Of a stretch of DNA of 64,000 bases, positions 35,552 to 45,014 are shown one piece after another. The translations under genes were made by a program, and so were the position numbers. The DNA lies in NCBI GenBank assembly GCA_003247135.1, contig QKAW01000001.1:93394-157393 (forward strand), written 5' to 3'. How positions within the stretch are numbered: position 1 is the first letter of the stretch; every line of letters starts with the position of its first letter. Under the pieces are notes generated by a model. That model made no database searches. It was not told the origin of the DNA and worked only from the letters and a program-made list of their open reading frames with translations. This DNA is from Spirochaetales bacterium (lineage in GTDB: Bacteria > Spirochaetota > Spirochaetia > DSM-2461).

Positions 35552-36155
35552 CTCTTACTACTACCACACTTAAAACTTCAGGCTCATAATCCAATGCCTG
35601 GGATAAAGTTAATCTGCTAATTTTCTCATCCTTATAGGAGAGTCGCTCACCAACATAGAGAACCTTGTTATTAAAACCAGCTTCAATTAAAAATTTTGCA
35701 ATATACCTTGAGTTATGTTCCAAATCCGTTAATACAGCAACCTCTTTATTTAACTTAAGGGCTTCTGACAAATCTGTTACTCTCCCGTGAAGACTAATCC
35801 ACTTAGCCTCTTCATACCCAAGGTTAAGTTTTGAGTAGAAGTAGCTTAAAGAGCTTATACCTGGAATTGTTGTTATATTCTCTGGTTCTGCATACCTTTT
35901 AACAAAGGACAGAAGACTGTAAAAACCGGAATCCCCGGATACAACAACTGCTAAATTCCTCTCCTGATTCTCTTTTATATAATCACCTACTCTGCCAAAT
36001 CCCAGAGATAGATCCAGGGTATCTTTAGCATGATTTTTTACACTATCAAGATTTCTTTTAGCCCCAATAACAACTGTTGCAGCTTCAATTATATTAATTG
36101 CTGCAGGTAATATATAGTCATAAGCCCCTGGGCCCAAACCTACTACATAGACCAT
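35544..36155 (-). CDS. cbiE: Cobalt-precorrin-7 C5-methyltransferase
   Basis: The 203-residue tetrapyrrole methylase has YVVGLGPGAYDYI at the N-terminus, VVSGDSGFYSLL and IPGISSLSYFYSKL. Together with the adjacent cbiT it covers the C5 and C15 methylations that one fused CobL performs in aerobic bacteria. It overlaps cbiD by 13 bases. Confidence 0.92.
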   Translation of the reverse strand: MVYVVGLGPGAYDYILPAAINIIEAATVVIGAKRNLDSVKNHAKDTLDLSLGFGRVGDYIKENQERNLAVVVSGDSGFYSLLSFVKRYAEPENITTIPGISSLSYFYSKLNLGYEEAKWISLHGRVTDLSEALKLNKEVAVLTDLEHNSRYIAKFLIEAGFNNKVLYVGERLSYKDEKISRLTLSQALDYEPEVLSVVVVRDE

Positions 36156-37240
36156 AACTCTTTATCCTTTAACAAATTAAATCTATTTCCCCAATATGAG
36201 ACAACCCCGTGGTTTGATGAAAATATTACTGTACTTACATTTATTTTATTATCTGTCCAATCCTGGCAAACCTGTGAACACCTTTTAGCTATATCTGTAA
36301 AAACAGAATTTAACTGATTTATCTCTATAAGATAGTCAATTGCCATCTCTGTTGTATTACAGAGGGCTATCTGATCCCTATCCTTTAAATTTAGATGTTT
36401 ACAACTCTCCATTATTGACTGAACCCTGTTATCTCCATACTTTGAATGGGTATTAAACATTCCTGCTGCCAGTTTTACCATTTTGCCTGCATGCCCGACA
36501 ATTACAAGATTTTTTATGCCGGCTTCCCATGCAGCCTTAACCATATAGCCTATAAAGTTACTTGTCTTCTGAAGTCTGGACTCTGGTATCGAGTATTCCT
36601 TTAAGAAATCAGTTCCAAAATTACCAAAGACATATATGAATGAGTCCCCGGGAGAGTTCTTAACCTTAACATTAAGTTCAACCTTTAAAGACTCCTTATA
36701 TGCCTCTTCGGACATTGGTTCAACAATTCCCGATGTTCCTAAAATAGATATCCCACCAATTATTCCCAGTTTGGAATTAAAGGTCTTTTTAGCAATCTCC
36801 TCACCTTCAGGAATCTCCAGTGTAATCACAACACCACAACCCTCTGGAAGAACTTTTCCAACTTCACCCAGAATCATTTTCATGGGAACCGGGTTTATAG
36901 CAGGACTTCCTACAGGTACTGCCAGTCCCTTCTTTGTTACTATACCAATACCCTTCCCGGTTTTTATTACTATACCCGGAACTTCACTCCTTTCTGCAGT
37001 TGCAAAAATTTTTATTCCTTTAGTTACATCAGGGTCATCACTATAATTCTTTTCTACAAAACAGGTTACACTATTTTCAGTTATCCAAGTACACTCACCC
37101 TTAATATTAAGAATTATACCCTTGGGAGTATCAATTTTTACACTCCCGGCCTTAACTCCAGTGTATAAAATTTCAGTTGCCATTTTACTTACAGCTGCTG
37201 CGGTACTTCCTGTAGTGTATCCTGGTTCTTTATTAACCAT
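36143..37240 (-). CDS. cbiD: Cobalt-precorrin-5B C1-methyltransferase
   Basis: The protein has 365 residues from the ATG at 37240. A longer frame to 37297 would overlap most of the end of the nitrilase gene. It begins MVNKEPGYTTGSTAAAVSKM, the CbiD signature, with VVITLEIPEGEEIAKKTFN and LGTSGIVEPMSEEA later. CbiD methylates C1 in the anaerobic route and is a marker for it. Its ribosome-binding site is weak (CGGAAA), and its start overlaps the upstream gene by eight bases, suggesting coupling. Confidence 0.93.
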   Translation of the reverse strand: MVNKEPGYTTGSTAAAVSKMATEILYTGVKAGSVKIDTPKGIILNIKGECTWITENSVTCFVEKNYSDDPDVTKGIKIFATAERSEVPGIVIKTGKGIGIVTKKGLAVPVGSPAINPVPMKMILGEVGKVLPEGCGVVITLEIPEGEEIAKKTFNSKLGIIGGISILGTSGIVEPMSEEAYKESLKVELNVKVKNSPGDSFIYVFGNFGTDFLKEYSIPESRLQKTSNFIGYMVKAAWEAGIKNLVIVGHAGKMVKLAAGMFNTHSKYGDNRVQSIMESCKHLNLKDRDQIALCNTTEMAIDYLIEINQLNSVFTDIAKRCSQVCQDWTDNKINVSTVIFSSNHGVVSYWGNRFNLLKDKELWSM

Positions 37241-37994
37241 AGATTTCCGGTCTTCTGTCAAAAAGAAAATTTCTGTTACACATCTTCTCCTTACCATACT
37301 CTTTTGGATTGTAGTCGAAGACTGTTAAAGTATCACCCTCAGCTGTGGAGCTTGTTTCCAACTCTCCATCACCATTATATACAGCTATACCACCACCGGT
37401 TTTCTCAAAAACCATATTTGTTGCTACAACCCATACACGGTTGTCGTAGCCTCTTGCGGGTAGGTACTTATTCCATCTGTTAACTCTTTTTTCAGGGTTA
37501 TTACCATTAGCTGATGGGTTAAAAATAATTTTTGCCCCATTTAGAGCCATTTTTGTACATACTTCAGGGAAGTGGCTGTCATAGCAGAGCATAATTCCAA
37601 ATGTAACTCCATTTGAAGTAAATACCGGTAGTGATTCACCCTGGGTAAAAGAGACCTTCTCCTTCTCCCCAAGATGTGTCTTTCTGTAGCTCTCAATTTT
37701 ATCGGATATAATATATTGTACTATATAGTAGTTATCCTTCTCTCTCTCTATCCCACCAACAAGAGCAGTAATTGAGTTTTTTGAACAAATCTCAGTTAGT
37801 TTATCAAGATATTTTTTCTGTTCCTTCTCTCTGGATGATAAATTTTCGAAATTATAACCGCATAGTGTCATTTCGGGAAAACAGACTATTTTTGCACCCT
37901 CTTTAACTGCATCAGAAATAAAAGAAACTACTCTATTATAGTTAAATTCTATATCTTCCTTACTGGATTTTAATTGTACAACTGCTATTTTCAT
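37233..37994 (-). CDS. Carbon-nitrogen hydrolase (nitrilase superfamily) within the cobalamin cluster
   Basis: This 253-residue nitrilase-fold amidase has the full catalytic triad: Glu in VCFPEMTLCGYNF, Lys in YRKTHLGEKE and Cys in IMLCYDSHFPE. It lies between cbiL and cbiD, overlapping both by a few bases, so it is expressed with corrin synthesis. It is not a known step of that pathway. It could hydrolyse an amide by-product, a side-chain amide or something unrelated carried along. No signal peptide. Confidence 0.85.
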   Translation of the reverse strand: MKIAVVQLKSSKEDIEFNYNRVVSFISDAVKEGAKIVCFPEMTLCGYNFENLSSREKEQKKYLDKLTEICSKNSITALVGGIEREKDNYYIVQYIISDKIESYRKTHLGEKEKVSFTQGESLPVFTSNGVTFGIMLCYDSHFPEVCTKMALNGAKIIFNPSANGNNPEKRVNRWNKYLPARGYDNRVWVVATNMVFEKTGGGIAVYNGDGELETSSTAEGDTLTVFDYNPKEYGKEKMCNRNFLFDRRPEIYG

Positions 37995-38668
37995 TTTATA
38001 ATCCCAATTGTAAAGTATGGTAATTTTTTATCAAGAACAGTGATATCACTGGAAACTGTCTCATTCTCCATACCAATATTTGACATAAAAATTCCACTTC
38101 TATTCTCCTCTTCCAGTATTGTTTTTAATAGTTTCTGGTTAGATGAGACCTTCATTACAACAATATTTTTATGGAGTTTAAAAGCTGCTCTTAAGTTTTC
38201 TTCGGAATCTGTCATATTTATTATGCATAGGGACTCCTCCCCAATACACAGTGGAATTTTACCTAGTGCTGCACCGTTTAAAAAGGATGTGATTCCCGGA
38301 GTATACTCTATATTATCAATATATGGAGCAACATAGGAGAAGGTTGAGTAGACCGATGGGTCCCCAAGGGTAATAAAAACAACTTTTTTACCCTCTATAA
38401 GGTAGTTATTTATTGTATCACCATGGCTTTTAAAAAGCTCTTTTATACTGCTGTCCTCAGCAAAATTGGCAACCATAGGGAAATAAAAGTAGTCTACCAA
38501 CTCCATATTTTTAATATAGGTTTTTACAATATTAAGGGCTGTGCTCTCTTTCGAGCCCTCTTTTTTAACCGGAGTTATAATTACATCAGCTTCTCCAATT
38601 AATCTTGCAGCCTTTACTGTAATTAGTTCACTATCCCCGGGGCCGACTCCAACTATATTAAAGGGCAC
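37991..38668 (-). CDS. cbiL: Cobalt-precorrin-2 C20-methyltransferase
   Basis: The 225-residue methylase starts with GTG and the CbiL pattern FNIVGVGPGDSELITVKAAR, then VFITLGDPSVYSTF and the GITSFLNGAALGKIP segment. It acts directly after cobalt insertion by the CbiK chelatase. It overlaps the cbiC end by 11 bases. Confidence 0.93.
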   Translation of the reverse strand: MPFNIVGVGPGDSELITVKAARLIGEADVIITPVKKEGSKESTALNIVKTYIKNMELVDYFYFPMVANFAEDSSIKELFKSHGDTINNYLIEGKKVVFITLGDPSVYSTFSYVAPYIDNIEYTPGITSFLNGAALGKIPLCIGEESLCIINMTDSEENLRAAFKLHKNIVVMKVSSNQKLLKTILEEENRSGIFMSNIGMENETVSSDITVLDKKLPYFTIGIIK

Positions 38669-39299
38669 TTTTCTGCTCCTCGTGGATTTTTAAAACAGCG
38701 TTCATAATTGCAGCGGCAACCGGACTTCCGCCTTTTCTACCACTTATTGATATATAGTTATAATCACTGTTTATTAATAGATCCTTGGACTCCTTTGCCC
38801 CTACAAAACCTACAGGAACCCCAACAATTACTCTATCCTTTGGTATTGACTCTCCAAAAAGTTCCATTAATCTTAAAAGTGCTGTTGGTGCGTTACCTAT
38901 CAGATAAACTCCAATTTCACTCTCTTTAAAAGCCTTTTCCATTGCAATTATGGATCGGGTAACTCCCTGTTCTGCGGCTTTTTTAACAACATCCTCGTCA
39001 TGGACATAGTTTACAATCTCTATTCCGTTTTTCTTTAAAAGTACCCTGTTAACAGCTACAGAGATCATGTTTGTATCTGCGTATATTTTCTTTCCATCTT
39101 TAACAGCTTTAAGAAGTTTTGTTATGGCATCCTTGCTAAATTTTACTAGATTCTCATATTCAAAATCAGCTGTTGTGTGTATTACTCTCTTAATAATTTT
39201 TAACTCTTCCGGGCTAAAGGATTCAGGGCTGGACATTTCTGACTCAATAATTGCCATACTTCCATCTTCTATCTCCATAGGTCTCTTTATATACTCCAT
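38658..39299 (-). CDS. cbiC: Cobalt-precorrin-8 methylmutase
   Basis: The protein has 213 residues from the ATG at 39299, eight bases after GGAGAG (the frame to 39329 would extend into cbiA). It contains RVIHTTADFEYENLVKFS with the catalytic histidine and VGVPVGFVGAKESK, both diagnostic. It moves a methyl group from C11 to C12, giving cobyrinate. It shares one base with cbiA. Confidence 0.94.
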   Translation of the reverse strand: MEYIKRPMEIEDGSMAIIESEMSSPESFSPEELKIIKRVIHTTADFEYENLVKFSKDAITKLLKAVKDGKKIYADTNMISVAVNRVLLKKNGIEIVNYVHDEDVVKKAAEQGVTRSIIAMEKAFKESEIGVYLIGNAPTALLRLMELFGESIPKDRVIVGVPVGFVGAKESKDLLINSDYNYISISGRKGGSPVAAAIMNAVLKIHEEQKSAL

Positions 39300-40669
39300 T
39301 AACACTCTCCTTTTTTGTACCCGGCACATTTTTTTACAAAACCATGGGCAAATTTTATATTACTGCAGAAATGGAAGTGGGCGTAGGATGCTATTCCACC
39401 CCCCTTTTGGTAACCACACTCCCAACTATCTGAAACTTCTCCATTTCTGATCTTTTCAAGTTTGTAAACTGTTTTATTATCCACAAAAGCACTTGATCTG
39501 TGGAATTCATGTATTTTTATTGAGTCCTTATTATAGCTTAATTTTGCATATCCAAACCTTTGGAGACGTTTTGTCATCTCTGTTCTGCCCTTTAGCCAGC
39601 CAATCATTTTAAACTCTTCCCCATTTAAATCTATAAGGGTCTCGCAAAGATACATTAATCCCCCACACTCAGCTATATATGGCAGTCCACTGTTTAATTT
39701 TTTAAGAAGATCCTCTCTAAGAGCTGAGTTTTCACTAATCTCTTTGGCGAAGACCTCAGGGAAACCACCACCAATGTACAGTCCATCAATATTTTCAGGA
39801 AGTTTTTCATCATCCAGAGGGCTAAAGGGTACCCACTTAACTCCGTATAACTCGGACATAATCTCAAGACTATCCTTATAATAAAAATTAAAGGCTCTAT
39901 CCTGGGCGATAGCAATTTTAACACCGGTTCTCTTTAAGTTTTCATCAAAAAAAGGGGTAAGTATCTCTTTTTCAGACAAAATCTCACATGGTTCAGATGC
40001 TATTTGTAAAACTGAATCAAGGTCTATGGTCTCCTCAATCTGCTCTGCCAGAATACTAAAGGTTTTATCCAGTTCACTCTGTTCACAGGCGGGAACCAGG
40101 CCTAAATGCCGCTCAGGCAGGGTAACAACACTGTTTTTTATTAGGTAACCACAGGGTTTTACATCGGTATAATACTCAATTGCACTTTTTAACAACTCAT
40201 AATGTTTTTTGCTGCCTACATTATTAATTATTACTCCGGAAATTTTCAGGTCCCTGTCAAAAAGTTCAAAACCCTTTACTGTTGCTGCTAAAGATGAAGC
40301 AACTTTTGATCCGTCAACAACTAAAATTACAGGTGTTTTAAGAATCTTGGCTATTGATGCACTGGTTCCAACATCGCTCCCCACCTCTGCTCCGTCAAAA
40401 AGTCCCATAACTCCCTCTATAACAGATATATCTTTACCTTTAGAGTTTTTTGCAAAAAGATATTTTATCATGTCACTATTTAGAATATAGGAGTCCAGGT
40501 TACTGCAACCATTTTTTGTTATATATGTGTGGTAGGCACTATCTATATAATCCGGCCCGACCTTAAAGGGTTGCACCTGCATTTTTTTCGACAGTGCAGC
40601 CATTAATCCCATTGAAACTGTAGTTTTTCCAACGCCGCTTTTTGTTCCGGCTATTAAAATTCTCTTCAT
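39299..40669 (-). CDS. cbiA: Cobyrinate a,c-diamide synthase
   Basis: The 456-residue glutamine-dependent amidase has the N-terminal ILIAGTKSGVGKTTVSMGL P-loop and a C-terminal class I amidotransferase domain, with the nucleophile in IAECGGLMYLCE. It also has the family GGGFPEVFAKEIS before it. It amidates the a and c side chains. The upstream gene (btuD-like) ends three bases away, placing transport and synthesis in one unit. Confidence 0.94.
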   Translation of the reverse strand: MKRILIAGTKSGVGKTTVSMGLMAALSKKMQVQPFKVGPDYIDSAYHTYITKNGCSNLDSYILNSDMIKYLFAKNSKGKDISVIEGVMGLFDGAEVGSDVGTSASIAKILKTPVILVVDGSKVASSLAATVKGFELFDRDLKISGVIINNVGSKKHYELLKSAIEYYTDVKPCGYLIKNSVVTLPERHLGLVPACEQSELDKTFSILAEQIEETIDLDSVLQIASEPCEILSEKEILTPFFDENLKRTGVKIAIAQDRAFNFYYKDSLEIMSELYGVKWVPFSPLDDEKLPENIDGLYIGGGFPEVFAKEISENSALREDLLKKLNSGLPYIAECGGLMYLCETLIDLNGEEFKMIGWLKGRTEMTKRLQRFGYAKLSYNKDSIKIHEFHRSSAFVDNKTVYKLEKIRNGEVSDSWECGYQKGGGIASYAHFHFCSNIKFAHGFVKKCAGYKKGEC

Positions 40670-40672
40670 AAT

Positions 40673-41446
40673 CTACCTGTAACTCATCTCTGGAATAAAG
40701 TGTGGGTAGTGGCTGTTTTCAAGGAATTTTCCCTTTAGATTAAACACTTCTTCCATTGTCTGGCTTGTTATTGTCTTCTCTGGGGCTCCCTGACCAATCA
40801 ACTCAGCTTTTTTTAGAATTACAATATCACTGGAGTATTTTGCAGCCTGATTAATGTCGTGTAAAACCATTAGAATTGTGGTCTCAGTCTTCCGGTTTAT
40901 CTCCTTAATTAACTCAAGAACCTCGAACTGATGGGAAATATCGAGATATGTTGTAGGTTCATCCAGAAGTAATATTTTTGGTTCCTGTGCCAGAGCCATT
41001 GCTATCCAAACCCTCTGTCTCTCTCCACCTGAGAGTGTAGCCACCTTTCGGCACTTATACCCTTTCATATCACACTTTTCCAGTGCCCAGTCAATAACTT
41101 CGTAATCCTTTCGGTTCAATCTCTTACCAAAGCCGATAAAAGGATACCGACCGTAGCTTACAAGCTCTTTAACACTTATATCGTAGGGAACAGATGGAGC
41201 CTGAGGAAGAAGTGCCATAGACTTGGCAAGCTCTCTGATTTTTATCTTTTTCAGATCCTTATCATGTATTTCTATAGAGCCACTGGAATATTTAAGGTTC
41301 CTGCTAAGTGCTTTTAAAAGTGTACTTTTACCACAACCATTAGGACCAATTATTGTGGTTATCTCCCCTTCATTTATATCGATATTAATATTTTTAAGGG
41401 CTACTTTCTTGTCATATTTAACTTCCAGGTCTCTTACTTTAATCAT
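40673..41446 (-). CDS. ABC transporter ATPase, BtuD/FecE type
   Basis: The ATPase has 257 residues from the ATG at 41446, eight bases after GGGAG (the track to 41452 starts with TTG). Walker A GPNGCGKST, signature LSGGERQR and Walker B ILLLDEP are intact. With the permease (41439) and binding protein (42416) it forms an importer of the vitamin B12/ferric-siderophore class. The cobalamin riboswitch and cluster suggest corrinoids as cargo. Confidence 0.88.
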   Translation of the reverse strand: MIKVRDLEVKYDKKVALKNINIDINEGEITTIIGPNGCGKSTLLKALSRNLKYSSGSIEIHDKDLKKIKIRELAKSMALLPQAPSVPYDISVKELVSYGRYPFIGFGKRLNRKDYEVIDWALEKCDMKGYKCRKVATLSGGERQRVWIAMALAQEPKILLLDEPTTYLDISHQFEVLELIKEINRKTETTILMVLHDINQAAKYSSDIVILKKAELIGQGAPEKTITSQTMEEVFNLKGKFLENSHYPHFIPEMSYR

Positions 41447-42416
41447 GTGCAATTCTCCCTCTTAACAGATATAAAAAGAATGGTACACCAAGTAGAGCCA
41501 TTGTTATTCCTACAGGAATCTCCATAGGAGCTGCGACAAATCTTGATAGTGTATCGCAGAAAATAACTATACCTCCGCCTAAAATTGTACTTCCAATATA
41601 TACATACTTATAATCAGAACCAACTAGGAGCTTAACAATATGAGGAACAATAAGGCCTACAAACCCAAGTAGCCCAACAATACTTACACTTGCAGCAGCA
41701 AGCAGGGAAGCAAGAGCAATAAATAGAAATCTTGTAAGTTCTACATTAACTCCAAGGGAGTTTGCAATCTCGTCCCCAAGCATTAGAACATTCAGGGTTT
41801 TTGAAAACAGCATTGAAAGGGTAAAACCTGTAACTGCATAGGGTAGAATAACCCAAATATCCGACCAGGTTGCCAGACTTAAACTCCCAATAGTAAAACT
41901 TAGGGTATCTGCCACCCTGTCTGGAAAAAATATAAGAATCAGGTTTATTAAAGCATTTACCAGGGAGGACACTGCAACCCCGGCTAAAACCATTCTTAAA
42001 GGTCTAATACCGTTTTTATAAGAGAGTAGATAGATTATTATAGTTGTAACAAATGCTCCAGCAAAAGCTGCAATGGGTGTTAAATAGACATAGGCTGGCA
42101 GAAGAACAATACATATAGTTGCTGCTAACCCTGCACCACTTGAAACTCCAATAATACTTGGAGATGCCAGACTATTTCTCATAACCCCTTGCAATATTGC
42201 ACCGGATATTGAGAGGCACATACCTACCAGAAAACCAACAATCATTCTAGGGACTCTGATATTATAGATTATATGGTATGTTAAACCTTTTTTTTCTACA
42301 AAAAGAGCTCTTAAAATATCATTTAATGAAATATTGGTTGCACCTAAACTTATACTTAGAATAATACTTAAGCATAAAAAGAGGAACATAATTACAAGTG
42401 CTACTCTCTTATCCAT
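41439..42416 (-). CDS. ABC transporter permease, BtuC/FecCD family
   Basis: The 325-residue protein has about ten membrane segments and the family blocks RVPRMIVGFLVGMCLSISGA, RNSLASPSIIGVSSGAGLAA and GLLGFVGLIVPHIVKLLVG. It is the membrane channel of the BtuCDF-like importer and shares one base with the binding-protein gene. Cargo (corrinoid or cobalt-free precursor) is inferred from context. Confidence 0.9.
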   Translation of the reverse strand: MDKRVALVIMFLFLCLSIILSISLGATNISLNDILRALFVEKKGLTYHIIYNIRVPRMIVGFLVGMCLSISGAILQGVMRNSLASPSIIGVSSGAGLAATICIVLLPAYVYLTPIAAFAGAFVTTIIIYLLSYKNGIRPLRMVLAGVAVSSLVNALINLILIFFPDRVADTLSFTIGSLSLATWSDIWVILPYAVTGFTLSMLFSKTLNVLMLGDEIANSLGVNVELTRFLFIALASLLAAASVSIVGLLGFVGLIVPHIVKLLVGSDYKYVYIGSTILGGGIVIFCDTLSRFVAAPMEIPVGITMALLGVPFFLYLLRGRIAHD

Positions 42417-43411
42417 TAATTCTCCCCAAAAACTTCGGGATACATAACCTTTGAAAGATATTCAAAAGCTTCACCGTATAGCTCGTTTGCCTTATACACA
42501 AAGTACTCTTTTGGTAAGAAGTATACTCTTCCATTTTTAACAGCATTAACTTCGTTCCAAACCGGGTTTGCAGAGATCATTTTCTCAACATTTTTCTTTA
42601 CACCCTCTTCATCACCCATAGGTGAAAACAGGATAATATCAGGGTTTTGTGAAATTATTGCCTCTATACTAAAATCAACCCTTGTCTCTCCCGATGCAAG
42701 AACATCAGAAGCTTTCATTATATTCTCACCACCAAGAGCTTTAACCATCTCACCGGTAATTGCAATATCTGAATCCAGACTTAAACTCTTTGTTGAAGCA
42801 AAGATTGCTGCAACCTTTGGTTTGTTTTTTATACTTTTAGTTTTTTCTACAATTGCATTTACACTATTTATTACAGGTGTAATATTTGCCTGGTATACAT
42901 CCTCTGTTCCATTAATCTTACTAAAAAGAAGTACATTCTCCTTAAATCTCTCATAAGGATTTATTGATGTATCAATTATCATAACCTCTTTACCCATATC
43001 TCTTAAAATTGGAACAAGTGCTACATGACTCTCATAGTTTGCAGCAAGTATTACCAGGTCCGGCTCCAGTGCAATAATTGATTCAAGACTGATATTACTA
43101 GCAGTACCAAGATCGTATAAATCCCATGCCTCTTCAGGAACATTTATTTTACCTTTTACCTTTGCAACAGCCTTACCACCCGCAAAATACCACTGACCAA
43201 ATATAGAGTTATAACAAACAACAACTCTTTTTGGAAATTTAGTTATTGTTGTCTCTGTCTGAAACCTGTCTACATAGGTAACTGTAGTATCTGTCTCATT
43301 AATAATAAATTCCGCTGCAGGATCACTCTTCTTTTCTGCAGTTCCATTGGAAAATAGCGGCATCGATAAAATTGCTACTAATAGCATAGATATAATTACT
43401 CTTCTTTTCAT
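42416..43411 (-). CDS. Substrate-binding protein of the BtuCDF-like importer
   Basis: The protein has 331 residues from the ATG at 43411 (GGAGAG upstream). The signal peptide ends in MPLFSNGTAEKK, again the spirochaete pattern. The mature part has the BtuF/FepB two-lobe layout: PKRVVVCYNSIFG, LESIIALEPDLVILAA and QNPDIILFSPMG. It should bind a corrinoid in the periplasm. Confidence 0.87.
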   Translation of the reverse strand: MKRRVIISMLLVAILSMPLFSNGTAEKKSDPAAEFIINETDTTVTYVDRFQTETTITKFPKRVVVCYNSIFGQWYFAGGKAVAKVKGKINVPEEAWDLYDLGTASNISLESIIALEPDLVILAANYESHVALVPILRDMGKEVMIIDTSINPYERFKENVLLFSKINGTEDVYQANITPVINSVNAIVEKTKSIKNKPKVAAIFASTKSLSLDSDIAITGEMVKALGGENIMKASDVLASGETRVDFSIEAIISQNPDIILFSPMGDEEGVKKNVEKMISANPVWNEVNAVKNGRVYFLPKEYFVYKANELYGEAFEYLSKVMYPEVFGEN

Positions 43412-43428
43412 TTTCTCTCCTAAAAAAA

Positions 43429-44175
43429 TTATGTTGATATCTTTAAACACTTTCGATAAGCAAGTGTTTGAAACAGAATAAAATAGGCAAGCAGAATAAA
43501 AATGCTCCCTAAATAAAAACTTTTATACATACTTATTGATCTTAAAATTGCAGATGCATGGGTTAATGGCATAAGATAAACCAACTCTCTTAAAAATGGT
43601 GGTAGCTGATTAGTCGAAAAAAATGTACCACACAAAAAAGTCATCGGTAACATAACATAGGTTCCAAACCTGTTCATATCTGCATGGGAGTTAGCAATTA
43701 ATGCCCCCAACATTCCTAAGGAACCAAAAACCAAACCATTTAAAAACATAATTGCCATGAATCCCGGAGTTATATTTAGAGTTATATTAAAAAATTTTCC
43801 AATAACAACTATTAGTAACCCAGAGTAGAGTCCTCTAAAGGCTCCAAACAGGGACTTACCGAAACAAAGGGTAAAAATTGATATTGGAGCTATTAAAAAC
43901 TGTTCAAAACTCTGGTCATAAACTCTGTTGGTAATTAATTTTACCGAAATTGCCTTGTAACTACTGTTCATTGTTGTTAGAGCAATTACCCCGGGCAGTA
44001 GAAACTTCAGATAACTAACACCACTTAAAGAAGTACCACCAGTTACCCCAAGTCCGAAGGCTACAATATATAAAATAGGATTAATAATTGCACTTATTGA
44101 TATTTTAAAGAAATGTCTTCTAAAAATAACCCACTCATCCCAAATTACAGGTTTTAACTCCTTAAAAAATCTCAC
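43429..44175 (-). CDS. ABC-2 type transporter permease
   Basis: The 248-residue protein has about six membrane segments. The ABC-2 features include YDQSFEQFLIAPIS and the late LMPLTHASAILRSI. It overlaps by one base with the ATPase gene and forms a DrrAB-like pair with it. ABC-2 systems usually export, so its place in a vitamin synthesis and uptake operon is unexplained. Cargo is unknown. Confidence 0.82.
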   Translation of the reverse strand: MRFFKELKPVIWDEWVIFRRHFFKISISAIINPILYIVAFGLGVTGGTSLSGVSYLKFLLPGVIALTTMNSSYKAISVKLITNRVYDQSFEQFLIAPISIFTLCFGKSLFGAFRGLYSGLLIVVIGKFFNITLNITPGFMAIMFLNGLVFGSLGMLGALIANSHADMNRFGTYVMLPMTFLCGTFFSTNQLPPFLRELVYLMPLTHASAILRSISMYKSFYLGSIFILLAYFILFQTLAYRKCLKIST

Positions 44176-45014
44176 TATTCAAGCCTCCTGTCTTTTGTAA
44201 ATGATACATAAACATCTTCCAGGTTTGTTTTTCTAATATGAACTTCACCATCAAGCTCTACAGCAGCAGCCGAAGCCTCCTCTCTGTTATCAAAATAGAA
44301 ATATTCTGTATTGTTTCCATTAAAGTTCTCAAGAATTACTGGTTTTATCCCTTTCATATGCTCAAAAGGGGAGGCCTCTTTAACAACAGAGCCTCTACTC
44401 ATAAACCCAATAACATCACAGAGAATATTTGCTTCCTCAATGTAGTGAGTTGTTAAAATTATTGTAAGACCATCAGTCTTAAGTCGCTTAAGAAGATCCC
44501 AGATAACTCTTCTTATAGCTGGGTCCAGTCCAATTGTAGGTTCATCTAAAAATAGAACAGATGGTTTATGAAGCATTGACCGGATAATCATTAGTTTTCT
44601 CTTGTTCCCCCCGGAAAGAGTCTCTATCTTCTTATTTCTCATTGTACTCATCTCTGCGAAATTCAGTAATTCATCAATTCGCTGTTTAATAACTCTGAAT
44701 TTCATGTTATGCAGTAGTCCATGAAGAACTAAAGTCTCATAAACCGTTGTCTCTTTCTGAAGACTAACATGTTGGGGAACAACACCGATAATTGTTTTAA
44801 CATCTCTGGATTTTCTGTTTACAATTTTTCCATCTATTAAAATCTCGCCACTATCCGGAGTGAGTAACATAGACAGCATCTTTAAAGTCGTTGTTTTCCC
44901 TGCTCCATTAGGGCCTAACAAACCATAAAACTGACCCTTTTTTATACTTAGATCAAGGTTATTTACCGCTGTAAGGTCAGAGTATTTTTTTACCAGTTTC
45001 CTGACTTCTATCAT
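44175..45014 (-). CDS. ABC transporter ATPase of the ABC-2 system
   Basis: This 279-residue ATPase has Walker A GPNGAGKTT, signature LSGGNKRK, Walker B LFLDEPTIGLD and the switch histidine in LTTHYIEEA. It pairs with the ABC-2 permease downstream and is preceded (4-base overlap) by an unusual binding-protein-like gene. Together they look like a three-gene module inserted after cbiK. Confidence 0.87.
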   Translation of the reverse strand: MIEVRKLVKKYSDLTAVNNLDLSIKKGQFYGLLGPNGAGKTTTLKMLSMLLTPDSGEILIDGKIVNRKSRDVKTIIGVVPQHVSLQKETTVYETLVLHGLLHNMKFRVIKQRIDELLNFAEMSTMRNKKIETLSGGNKRKLMIIRSMLHKPSVLFLDEPTIGLDPAIRRVIWDLLKRLKTDGLTIILTTHYIEEANILCDVIGFMSRGSVVKEASPFEHMKGIKPVILENFNGNNTEYFYFDNREEASAAAVELDGEVHIRKTNLEDVYVSFTKDRRLE

